From contig NZ_FPAB01000002.1 of assembly GCF_900116145.1 (NCBI RefSeq), positions 248,001-312,000 on the forward strand: 64,000 nucleotides of DNA, written 5' to 3'. The stretch is from Streptomyces harbinensis (lineage in GTDB: Bacteria > Actinomycetota > Actinomycetes > Streptomycetales > Streptomycetaceae). The notes beneath the pieces were generated by a model. It worked only from the letters and a program-made list of their open reading frames with translations, was not told where the DNA came from and made no database searches. The translations under genes and the position numbers were made by a program. Shown piece by piece: positions 22,890 through 30,300 of the stretch; the stretch's first letter is position 1, and each line of letters starts with the position of its first letter.

Positions 22890-24372
22890 ACCCACCACGC
22901 TCCAGCACTTCATCGGCGGGAAGCCGACCGCACCCGCCGCCGGGGAGTACTTCGAGAGCACCAACCCGGCCACCCGCAGGCCCCTGTACCGGGCGGCGCG
23001 CGGCAACGCCACGGACATCGACCGCGCCGTCACCGCCGCGACCGCCGCCTTCGAGGACCCGCGCTGGCGCGACCTCAGCCAGACCCGGCGCGGCCACCTG
23101 CTGCGCCGGCTCGGCGACCTGATCGCCGAGCACGCCGAGGAACTGGCCCGGACGGAGACCCTGGACAACGGCAAACTGCTGCGCGAGATGCGCGGCCAGC
23201 TCGCCACCCTCCCGGAGTACTACCACTACTACGCCGGACTCGCCGACAAGATCCACGGCGACGTCATCCCCACCTCCGACCGCCGGGTGCTCAACTACAC
23301 CGCCCGCGAACCGCTGGGCGTGGTCGGCGCGATCACCCCGTGGAACTCGCCGCTCACCCTCACCAGCAGCAAACTGGCCCCGGCCCTGTGCGCCGGCAAC
23401 ACGGTGGTCGTCAAACCCTCGGAACACACCTCGGCCAGCGTGCTCCGGCTCGCCGAACTCGCCCTCGAAGCCGGCTTCCCGCCGGGCGCGGTCAACGTGG
23501 TCACCGGCTTCGGCGCCGAGGCCGGGCAGCCGCTGGTCGACCACCCCGGCCTGGCGAAGATCTCCTTCACCGGCAGCACCGCCACCGGATCGCGGATCGC
23601 CTCCGCCGCCGCCGGCCGCTTCATCGGCTCCACCCTCGAACTCGGCGGCAAATCCCCGAACATCGTCTTCGAGGACGCCGACATCCCCAACGCCGCCATG
23701 GGCGTGGTGGCCGGCATCTTCGCCGCCGCAGGACAGACCTGCATCGCCGGCAGCCGCGTCCTCGTCCACCGCTCCGTCCACGACGAACTGCTCGAACGCG
23801 TCACCGCCCGCGCCCGCGCCATCCGCATCGGCGACCCGCTGGAGGAGACCACCGAACTCGGCCCCCTCGCCTTCGCCGACCAGCGGGACAAGGTGGCCGG
23901 CTACGTGGACCTCGGCCGCGAGGAAGGCGCCCGCGTACTCACCGGCGGACGCGCCACCGACGGCGGCGGCCTCGGCGGCTGGTTCTACGAACCCACCATC
24001 CTCGTGGACGTCGACAACAGCATGCGGGTGGTGCGCGAGGAGATCTTCGGCCCCGTACTCGCCGTCCTGCCCTTCGACACCGAGGAAGAGGCCGTCCGGA
24101 TCGCCAACGACACCGAGTACGGGCTGGCCGCGGGCGTCTGGACCACCAGCCTCTCCCGCGCCCACCGGATGGCCGACCGCCTGGAGGCCGGCACCGTCTG
24201 GGTCAACACCTACCGGGCCATGTCGCCCATGTCCCCCCGGCAGGGCTTCAAGACCAGCGGCGTCGGCGTCGAACACGGCACCGAGACCATCAAGGAGTAC
24301 ACCCGGCTCAAGAGCGTGTGGATCAACACCGGCGAAGAGCCGGTCGCCGACCCGTTCACGATGCGGAGCTGA
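22882..24372 (+). CDS. Aldehyde dehydrogenase
   Basis: 496 residues, full family length. VVGAITPWNSPLTLTSSKLA, GNTVVVKPSEHTSASVLRLA, ISFTGSTATGSRIASAAAGR, the general-base Glu in LELGGKSPNIVFEDAD (~258), and the catalytic Cys in AAGQTCIAGSRVLVH (~291) are present; EEIFGPVLAVLPFDTEEEAV and GTVWVNTYRAMSPMSPRQGF close the fold. It oxidises an aldehyde or semialdehyde with NAD(P)+. In this operon it would take the aldehyde exposed by ring opening, or succinate semialdehyde. Only one such enzyme is present here. Confidence 0.95.
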   Translation: MPEPTTLQHFIGGKPTAPAAGEYFESTNPATRRPLYRAARGNATDIDRAVTAATAAFEDPRWRDLSQTRRGHLLRRLGDLIAEHAEELARTETLDNGKLLREMRGQLATLPEYYHYYAGLADKIHGDVIPTSDRRVLNYTAREPLGVVGAITPWNSPLTLTSSKLAPALCAGNTVVVKPSEHTSASVLRLAELALEAGFPPGAVNVVTGFGAEAGQPLVDHPGLAKISFTGSTATGSRIASAAAGRFIGSTLELGGKSPNIVFEDADIPNAAMGVVAGIFAAAGQTCIAGSRVLVHRSVHDELLERVTARARAIRIGDPLEETTELGPLAFADQRDKVAGYVDLGREEGARVLTGGRATDGGGLGGWFYEPTILVDVDNSMRVVREEIFGPVLAVLPFDTEEEAVRIANDTEYGLAAGVWTTSLSRAHRMADRLEAGTVWVNTYRAMSPMSPRQGFKTSGVGVEHGTETIKEYTRLKSVWINTGEEPVADPFTMRS

Positions 24373-24374
24373 CC

Positions 24375-24605
24375 GTGCCCCAGGTCACCGTCACCCTCGC
24401 CGAGGGCCGCACCCCCGCGCAACTGCGCGCCCTGCTGCACGAGGTGCACGGCGCGGTGCTGCGCACCACCGGCACCCGTCCCGAGTACATCCGGGTCGTC
24501 GTGCACGAAGTCCCCCGTACGCACTGGGCCACCGGTGACGTCACCCTCACCGAGCTGGACGCCGCCGGACGGGACCCGGCCGGCCCAGCGGAAAAGGAGC
24601 AGTGA
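24375..24605 (+). CDS. 4-oxalocrotonate tautomerase family protein
   Basis: 76 residues from GTG 24375, two bases after the dehydrogenase stop. The second codon is Pro, so removal of formyl-Met leaves the catalytic Pro1 of this superfamily (PQVTVTLAEGRTPAQLRALL). YIRVVVHEVPRTHWATGDVT follows, where an Arg and hydrophobic residues line the active site in relatives. It would shift double bonds (enol-keto or enamine-imine) in an unsaturated acid. Start and frame are fixed by the Pro and by overlap with the next gene. Confidence 0.87.
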   Translation: MPQVTVTLAEGRTPAQLRALLHEVHGAVLRTTGTRPEYIRVVVHEVPRTHWATGDVTLTELDAAGRDPAGPAEKEQ

Positions 24606-25648
24606 TGAGGTTCTCGTTGTTCGTCCACATGGAACGCCAGGACGAAAAGGTCAGCCACCGGGAGCAGTTCGAAAGCCTGGCCGAGCTGGCACTGATGGCG
24701 GAGGCCGGCGGCTTCGGCACCGTGTGGATCGGGGAGCACCACGCGATGGAGTACACCATCTCCCCGAGCCCCATGCCGCTCCTCGCCTACCTCGCCGCCA
24801 GGACCTCCACCATCCGGCTGGGCGCGGGCACCATCATCGCGCCCTTCTGGCACCCCATCCGGGCCGCCGGCGAATGCGCGCTGCTCGACGTCATCAGCAA
24901 CGGCCGCATGGAGGTCGGACTCGCCCGGGGCGCCTACCAGTTCGAGTTCGACCGGATGGCGGGCGGCCTCTCCGCCCGGGACGGCGGCAAGCACCTGCGC
25001 GAACTGGTGCCCGCCGTACGGGCCCTGTGGCAGGGCGACTACGCGCACGACGGCGAGATCTGGCAGTTCCCCACGGCCACCAGCGTGCCGAAGCCGGTGC
25101 AGCAGCCCACCCCGCCCATGTGGATCGCCGCCCGCGACCCCGCCTCGCACGACTTCGCGGTGGCACAGGGGTGCAATGTCATGGTCACCCCGCTGATGAA
25201 GGGCGACGAGGAAGTCGTCGCCCTTAAGGGGAAGTTCGACACGGCGGTGGCCAACCACCCCGAGGTGCCGCGCCCCGAGCTGATGGTGCTGCGGCACACC
25301 CACGTGCACGCCGCCGGGGACGCGGACGGCTGGCGCCCGGCCGCCGAGGCGATCAACCGCTTCTACCGGACCTTCGACGCCTGGTTCGGCAACAGCACCA
25401 CCCCCGAGAACGGCTTCCTGGCGCCCAGCCCCGAGGCCAAGTTCGCGCAGCGGCCCGAGTTCGCCCCCGAGGCGCTGCGCGAAACGGCGATGATCGGCAC
25501 CCCGGCCGAGGTCATCGAACGGCTGCGGGCCTACGAGGAGCTGGGCGTGGACGAGTACAGCTTCTGGATCGACACCGGGCTGTCCCACGAGGAGAAGCGC
25601 GCCTCGCTGGAACGGTTCATCGAGGAGGTCGTCCCGGCCTTCCGGTGA
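24605..25648 (+). CDS. Luciferase-like (LLM class) flavin-dependent monooxygenase
   Basis: 347 residues from ATG 24605, with AAAGGAG six bases upstream; a GTG three bases earlier is possible. The bacterial-luciferase TIM barrel is plain: MRFSLFVHMERQ, AGGFGTVWIGEHHAMEYTIS, RTSTIRLGAGTIIAPFWHPI, LDVISNGRMEVGLARGAYQF, MWIAARDPASHDFAVAQGCN, MIGTPAEVIERLRAYEELGV. It is expected to use reduced flavin from the reductase at 18018 and O2 to attack the substrate, the ring-opening step in my model. It is the last gene of the operon, followed by a strong terminator. Confidence 0.93.
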   Translation: MRFSLFVHMERQDEKVSHREQFESLAELALMAEAGGFGTVWIGEHHAMEYTISPSPMPLLAYLAARTSTIRLGAGTIIAPFWHPIRAAGECALLDVISNGRMEVGLARGAYQFEFDRMAGGLSARDGGKHLRELVPAVRALWQGDYAHDGEIWQFPTATSVPKPVQQPTPPMWIAARDPASHDFAVAQGCNVMVTPLMKGDEEVVALKGKFDTAVANHPEVPRPELMVLRHTHVHAAGDADGWRPAAEAINRFYRTFDAWFGNSTTPENGFLAPSPEAKFAQRPEFAPEALRETAMIGTPAEVIERLRAYEELGVDEYSFWIDTGLSHEEKRASLERFIEEVVPAFR

Positions 25649-25673
25649 GCCGCACCGGAGGCCGGGACGGCGA

Positions 25674-25715
25674 CCGGCCGCCCGCGCCGGGCACCCGCCC
25701 GGCGCGGGCGGCCGG
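25674..25715. terminator. Perfect 19-bp hairpin between convergent operons
   Basis: Left arm 25674-25692 and right arm 25697-25715 are exact complements with a four-base loop. It lies 26 bases after the monooxygenase stop and 22 before the binding-protein stop, so it can end both transcripts. Confidence 0.85.
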
Positions 25716-25736
25716 CCCGAACCCGCTCCGCCCCGG

Positions 25737-26741
25737 TCAGCCGCCGGCCGGGGCGGTGTACTCGGTGCGGATGAACTCCCCCAGCCCCTCCGCGCCGTCG
25801 ATGATGCGCGGGCCGCTGATGGCCTCGTTGTAGTCGAGGACGAAGAAGTTGTCCGCCCGGACCCCCGGAAGATTGCGGGTGATGGGGGAGGACTTCAGGA
25901 AGTCGATCTTCTCCTGGACCGGCTGGTCCTGGTAGTCCATCACGACGATGATCTCCGGCTCGGCCTCGACCACCGCTTCCCAGCCCACCGAGGTCCAGCG
26001 GTCGGTCAGCCCGGAGAAGATGTTCTCGCCGCCCGCGATCTCGATGATCTCGTTGGGCGGGGCCTGGTTGCCCGCGGTGAACGGCTGGTCCGTTCCGGCG
26101 TCGTAGACGAAGACCCGCGGCGCGGGCCCCTGCGGCGCCTGCTCCCGGACGGCCGCCACCCGCTCGCGCATCCCGGCGACCACCTCCCCGGCACGCTCCT
26201 GGGCGCCGAAGATCTCGCCGAGCAGCTCCAGGTCCCGGTACAGCCCCTCCACCGGGGTGAACTCCACCGGATGGCCGGGGTAGTTGTAGCAGGTCTCGCT
26301 GTGCATGAAGCTCTGGATGCCCAGCGTGTCCAGGATCGCCGGGGTGATGCCGCGCTCGTCGCTGAAGCCGGAGCGCCACCCGGCGACGACGAAGTCCGCC
26401 TCGGCGTCCACCACCAGCTCGCGGTTGAGCAGATCGTCGCTGAGCATCTCCACCTTCGCGTACTCGGCGGCCCACGGGGACTCCTCCACCGGCGGGTTGG
26501 CGGGCGGCATCACATAGCCGTGCACATGGTCGGTGAGGCCCAGGACGAACATCTTGTCCGCGCTGCCCGCCTCGTACACCACGGCCCGCTGCGGTACCCG
26601 GTACGTCACCTCCTCGCCGCAGCGCGGCACGGTCACCGGGCCGGCGTCCGGGCGGCTGTCGTCCGGTGCGACCTCCGCGCCGCAGGCGGCCAGCGGCAGC
26701 GCCGCCGCGGCGAGGGCGGCGGCGAGGAAACGTCGGGTCAT
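25737..26741 (-). CDS. FecB-like metallophore ABC transporter substrate-binding lipoprotein
   Basis: 334 residues from ATG 26741. The signal peptide MTRRFLAAALAAAALPLAAC ends in a lipobox with the lipid-bearing Cys. The two-lobe FecB/BtuF fold follows: VPQRAVVYEAGSADKMFVLG, ADFVVAGWRSGFSDERGITP, a long linking helix, PRVFVYDAGTDQPFTAGNQA, EPEIIVVMDYQDQPVQEKID, FFVLDYNEAISGPRIIDGAE. Binds a metal chelate outside the membrane and hands it to the permease. It is last in the permease-ATPase-binding protein operon, start overlapping the ATPase stop by four bases. Ligand not readable; Zur-like sites nearby suggest a zinc-related chelate. Confidence 0.92.
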   Translation of the reverse strand: MTRRFLAAALAAAALPLAACGAEVAPDDSRPDAGPVTVPRCGEEVTYRVPQRAVVYEAGSADKMFVLGLTDHVHGYVMPPANPPVEESPWAAEYAKVEMLSDDLLNRELVVDAEADFVVAGWRSGFSDERGITPAILDTLGIQSFMHSETCYNYPGHPVEFTPVEGLYRDLELLGEIFGAQERAGEVVAGMRERVAAVREQAPQGPAPRVFVYDAGTDQPFTAGNQAPPNEIIEIAGGENIFSGLTDRWTSVGWEAVVEAEPEIIVVMDYQDQPVQEKIDFLKSSPITRNLPGVRADNFFVLDYNEAISGPRIIDGAEGLGEFIRTEYTAPAGG

Positions 26742-27511
26742 GCGGGGGCTCCCAGGGAGTAGAGAAGTTGGGGATCGCCGGTCAGCGGATGGGGGACGAC
26801 GGTGGCGTCGATGCCGAAGACGGCGCGCACCAGACGGGCGGTCAGCACCTCGCGCGGGGTGCCCGCCGCGACCAGCGCGCCCTCGGCGAGGACACCGATG
26901 CGATCGCACACGGCCGCGGCCAGATTGAGGTCGTGGAGCACGATCACCACCGTCAGCCCGGAGGCGCGCAGCAGCGTCAGCAACTCGATCTGGTGGCGGA
27001 TGTCGAGGTGGTTGGTGGGCTCGTCCAGCACCAGCACCTCCGGTTCCTGCACCAGGGCCCGGGCCGCGAGCACGCGTTGCCGCTCGCCGCCGGAGAGGGT
27101 GAGGACGCCCCGGTCCGCGAGGTGGAGCACGTCGAGCTGGGTCATGGCACGCCGGCACAGCTCCTGCTCCCGGGCGCCGAGCGCCTGGTTGCCCCGCAGA
27201 TGCGGGGCACGGCCCAGGGCGACGATCTCCGCGACGGTGAAGTCGAGTTCGGAGCCGCCCTCTTGGGTGAGGGCCGCGATGCGGCGGGCGCTCTCCCGGC
27301 GGGTGAGGGCGGTCAGGTCCCGGTCGTGCAGCAGGACGGCGCCGGTGGTGGGCGCCAGCGCCCGGTAGACGCAGCGCAGCGCGGTGGACTTGCCGCTGCC
27401 GTTGGGGCCGACCAGGCCCACGATCTGGCCGGCGCCGACCTCCAGGGAGAGGTCGCGGACCAGGGCGCGGCCGTTCCGCTCGACCCCCAGCGCGTCGAGT
27501 CGCAGGATCAT
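26738..27511 (-). CDS. FecE-like ABC transporter ATP-binding protein
   Basis: 257 residues. Walker A GLVGPNGSGKSTALR (~33-47), Q-loop ALTQEGGSEL, signature LTLSGGERQRVLAARALVQE (~137-156), Walker B VLVLDEPTNHLD (~160-171) and switch His in VIVLHDLNLAAAVCDRI are all present. Typical of siderophore/B12 importers. Start ATG 27511 shares a base with the permease stop, so the two are coupled. Confidence 0.95.
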   Translation of the reverse strand: MILRLDALGVERNGRALVRDLSLEVGAGQIVGLVGPNGSGKSTALRCVYRALAPTTGAVLLHDRDLTALTRRESARRIAALTQEGGSELDFTVAEIVALGRAPHLRGNQALGAREQELCRRAMTQLDVLHLADRGVLTLSGGERQRVLAARALVQEPEVLVLDEPTNHLDIRHQIELLTLLRASGLTVVIVLHDLNLAAAVCDRIGVLAEGALVAAGTPREVLTARLVRAVFGIDATVVPHPLTGDPQLLYSLGAPA

Positions 27512-28626
27512 CAGCGGCCTCCGAACACGTAGCCCTTGCGGCGCATCAGGGTGATGAACACCGGGACGCCGACCAGGGCGGTGATGACTCCGAGCGGCAG
27601 TTCGCGCGGGGCGACCAGGGTGCGGGCGACGAGGTCGGCCCAGACCATGAAGATGCCGCCGACGAGCGGGGCGAGCACGAGCACCCGGGAGTGGCGGGCG
27701 CCCACGAGAATCCGGACCAGGTGGGGCATGACGAGCCCGACGAAGCCGATCGCCCCGCTGACCGCGACCATCGCCCCGGTCATCAGGGAGGTGAGGACGA
27801 AGAGCGTACGCCGCAGGGCGGCGGTGTCCACGCCCAGGCTGGCGGCCGTCTCGTCGCCCAGCGCCATGGCGTCCAGGGTGCGGGCGTGCCGGTGCAGCAG
27901 GAACGTCCCGGCGGCGACGATCACCGCGACGGTCGGCAGCGAGCCCCAGGTGGCGGCGCCGAGTCCGCCGAGCATCCAGAAGAGCACCGTGTGGGTGGCC
28001 TCGCCGTCGGGGGCGAGGTAGACGAGGACGCTCATCACGGCCTGGAAGCCGTAGGCCATGGCGGTCCCGGTCAGGACCAGGCGCAGCGGGGTGAGTCCGG
28101 CGCGGCTGTAGGAGGCCAGGTAGACCAGGGCCGAGGCGGCGAGCGCGCCGGCGAAGGCGCCGGCCGACAGGGCGTGGATGCCGAACGCGCCGAGTGCGCC
28201 GGTGACGATGACCGTGACGGCGCCCACCGAGGCGCCGGAGGAGACGCCGAGGACGAACGGGTCGGCCAGCGCGTTGCGTACCAGCGCCTGCACCGTCACG
28301 CCGACCACGCTCAGTCCGGCGCCGATGACGACCGCCAGCAGGACGCGAGGGGTGCGGACCTCCCAGATGATCTGGTAGCCGGTCAGGTCCCCGGCCGGCA
28401 GGGTGCCTCCGGTGAGGGCCGCCCACAGGTAACGGGTGGTGTCGGCGGGGGAGATGGTGGCCGGGCCGAGGCCGATGGCCAGCACGACGGAGACGAGCAG
28501 CACGGCGAGCAGGGCGATCACGGGGAGACCGAGACCGAGGCCGCGGCCGGTGCCGGGGGTGGCGGGGGCCGGATGGTCCGGGAGGGAGGGCTGCGCGGGC
28601 CGCCGCTTGCTGACGATGAAATTCAT
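27511..28626 (-). CDS. FecCD-family ABC transporter permease
   Basis: 371 residues, about ten membrane spans. LPVIALLAVLLVSVVLAIGL, IIWEVRTPRVLLAVVIGAGL, VTVQALVRNALADPFVLGVS, SGASVGAVTVIV, LVLTGTAMAYGFQAVMSVLV, AVSGAIGFVGLVMPHLVRIL and the C-terminal ELPLGVITALVGVPVFITLM are classical FecCD/BtuC motifs, the GFVGLxxPH loop being the ATPase contact. It is first in the three-gene operon. The leader is short: TTGACG, 17 bp, AATGCT, then the start a few bases on. Confidence 0.95.
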   Translation of the reverse strand: MNFIVSKRRPAQPSLPDHPAPATPGTGRGLGLGLPVIALLAVLLVSVVLAIGLGPATISPADTTRYLWAALTGGTLPAGDLTGYQIIWEVRTPRVLLAVVIGAGLSVVGVTVQALVRNALADPFVLGVSSGASVGAVTVIVTGALGAFGIHALSAGAFAGALAASALVYLASYSRAGLTPLRLVLTGTAMAYGFQAVMSVLVYLAPDGEATHTVLFWMLGGLGAATWGSLPTVAVIVAAGTFLLHRHARTLDAMALGDETAASLGVDTAALRRTLFVLTSLMTGAMVAVSGAIGFVGLVMPHLVRILVGARHSRVLVLAPLVGGIFMVWADLVARTLVAPRELPLGVITALVGVPVFITLMRRKGYVFGGR

Positions 28627-28631
28627 TGTCG
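28617..28631 (-). promoter_or_regulatory. Zur-box-like sequence over the permease start codon
   Basis: On the minus strand CGACAATGAATTTCA matches the Streptomyces Zur consensus TGAAAATGATTTTCA at 12 of 15 positions by eye. It overlaps the start codon and the predicted transcription start, a position suited to repression. A palindrome-like GAATGCTTATTC lies just upstream. Confidence 0.45.
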
Positions 28632-28708
28632 AATAAGCATTCTGTACGACCGTGATTTCGTCAAGAGACGTAGGCCGCCGTCCCCGTCCGCCCCCGCCCC
28701 CCGCCCGG

Positions 28709-29959
28709 TCAGGCCGGCGCGCTCCGCGAGAAATGACGGGCCGTGGGCACCAGCGCCGCGGCGGCCGGGACGAGGAAGCAGGCGACGGTGCACACGGCCA
28801 GGACCGGCCCCGCCCCGAAGGCGTCCGCGGCGGGGGCGATCAGCGCCAGTCCGACCGGGGCCAGGCCGTAGGACACCATGAAGTCGAGCGAGGACACCCG
28901 GGCCAGCAGCCGCGGCTCCACCTCGCGCTGGGTGGCCGTGAACCAGGGGACGTTGAACAGCTCGATCCCCACCCCGGCCACCGCGTAGGCCGCCACCACC
29001 AGCAGCGCGGGCACCGGCGCCCACAGGCTCAGCGGGGCGAACCCGTAGCAGGCCAGGGCGGCCAGCGCGGCCCAGCCCCGGGAACGCGGGCGCAGCCGGG
29101 CGATGAGCAGCGCGCCGAGCAGCGCCCCCGCGGCGTAGGCGGTGACGGCGGCGGCCAGCACCGCCTCGGTGCCGTACCGGTCCCGGCTGATCATCGGCAG
29201 CAGGACACCGGTCGCCGAGTAGCCGGTGGTGATGACGGCGGCGAGCGCTGCCAGACCCCCGAGGAACCAGGGATGACGCCGGGCCTCCCGCACGCCCTCG
29301 GTGAACTCGGCGACGAACCCCGGCCGGTGTCCGGCCCCGCGGGCGGCGGGGGCCGGGCTCCCGGGCGGCGGCAGCAGCGCGGCGGCCAGCCACAGCGCGC
29401 CGGTGCCCAGCAGCAGAACGGGTACGTTCAGGAACGCGGCCAGCACCGCGGTCAGCGCGGGCCCGGCCAGCGTGGTCACGCGCACGGCCAGGGTCATCGC
29501 GGCGTTGGCCTCCTGGCGCCGCCCGGGATCGACGACCTCGGCGGTCAGGGCCTGGAAGGCCGGCCGGCAGGCGCCCTGGCCCGCCCCCACCACGGCGGCG
29601 GCCACGGCCATCAGCGCCACGGAACGCCCGAGCCCCGCCGCGAGTACGGGCGAGGCGAGCGCCGCGGCCAGCCCGGACCACCGCACCACCGCCCGGCGCG
29701 ACAGCCGGTCCGCGAGCACGCCGCCGATGGGCACCGCAGCCAGGAAACCGACCGTGCGGACACCGAGGACGAGACCGAGCGCGGCCGGGGTGATGGTGTC
29801 GTGCAGCACCGCCAGACCGATGACGAACGGCATCGCCCAGGTGGCCAGGCCGGACGCCGTGGAGCCGGCCCACAGGCGCAGAAAGGCGGTGTCGCGCAGG
29901 ACGGACCGCGCGGTGTCCGCGGCGACAGCGTCCAGGGTGGACGAACCGGGGGCGGCCAC
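28709..29959 (-). CDS. MFS transporter (EntS-like exporter group)
   Basis: 416 residues from GTG 29959, behind GGAGG. Twelve predicted spans; RDTAFLRLWAGSTASGLATW, GFLAAVPIGGVLADRLSRRA, ACRPAFQALTAEVVDPGRRQ, EANAAMTLAVRVTTLAGPAL and the second-half FNVPWFTATQREVEPRLLAR are typical of the MFS_3/EntS group that includes siderophore exporters. It lies upstream of the metallophore importer on the same strand, separated by 82 bp with a separate promoter. A Zur-box-like site is 44 bases upstream. Export of a metal chelator is my preferred reading; multidrug export is the alternative. Confidence 0.9.
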   Translation of the reverse strand: MAAPGSSTLDAVAADTARSVLRDTAFLRLWAGSTASGLATWAMPFVIGLAVLHDTITPAALGLVLGVRTVGFLAAVPIGGVLADRLSRRAVVRWSGLAAALASPVLAAGLGRSVALMAVAAAVVGAGQGACRPAFQALTAEVVDPGRRQEANAAMTLAVRVTTLAGPALTAVLAAFLNVPVLLLGTGALWLAAALLPPPGSPAPAARGAGHRPGFVAEFTEGVREARRHPWFLGGLAALAAVITTGYSATGVLLPMISRDRYGTEAVLAAAVTAYAAGALLGALLIARLRPRSRGWAALAALACYGFAPLSLWAPVPALLVVAAYAVAGVGIELFNVPWFTATQREVEPRLLARVSSLDFMVSYGLAPVGLALIAPAADAFGAGPVLAVCTVACFLVPAAAALVPTARHFSRSAPA

Positions 29960-30002
29960 GGTGGTGCCTCCTCGACGAGGTCCGGAGACCAGCCAATGAA
30001 CA

Positions 30003-30017
30003 TGAAAATACTTTTCA
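30003..30017 (-). promoter_or_regulatory. Zur-box-like sequence upstream of the MFS gene
   Basis: TGAAAATACTTTTCA, an inverted repeat TGAAAA/TTTTCA with a 3-bp centre, matches the Zur consensus TGAAAATGATTTTCA at 13 of 15. It stands out as an AT-rich island in very GC-rich DNA. Confidence 0.6.
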
Positions 30018-30243
30018 AGAGCATAGCGCCCGCACGGCGTTGCCCCGCACCACCGGACGGGCGGGTCGGCTCCCCGCTGACGGGCGCGCGAGCGGGTGCG
30101 CGGACGGTTGACGGTGGTGGGAGGCGCCGTTACCGTCACCGGCGGTTCGGTGGTGGGCACGGTGTTCCACATCCCGAACAGCCCGTGGTTCCGCGCGGGC
30201 ACCCGCTCCGCTCCCGTTGTCCGGCAGAGCCGTCGGTCGCGCC

Positions 30244-30269
30244 GTGCTTTGGGAGCGCTCCCAAAGCAC
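30244..30269 (+). promoter_or_regulatory. Perfect 26-bp palindrome with CebR-type operator core
   Basis: GTGCTTTGGGAGC is followed directly by its exact reverse complement. The centre TGGGAGCGCTCCCA is identical to the known CebR operator of cellulolytic Streptomyces and close to other LacI-family sites for glycan genes. It ends 31 bases before the GH30 start codon, so a LacI-type repressor probably controls the xylanase. Confidence 0.85.
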
Positions 30270-30300
30270 CTGTCGGTGCGTGGCGCTGAGGAGAGACGAC

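Larger units (their letters stand above)
29960..30300. other. Divergent 341-bp intergenic region with two operator-like sites
   Basis: It holds the leader of the MFS gene, an AT-rich island with a Zur-box-like sequence at 30003-30017, about 200 bp of GC-rich DNA with no gene I can support, and the GH30 operator at 30244-30269. Confidence 0.7.

Noticed and set aside
28650..30000. Iron (IdeR/DmdR) boxes at the metallophore transport genes
   Set aside because: No TTAGGTTAG-type sequence is present in either leader; the AT-rich inverted repeats fit Zur better.
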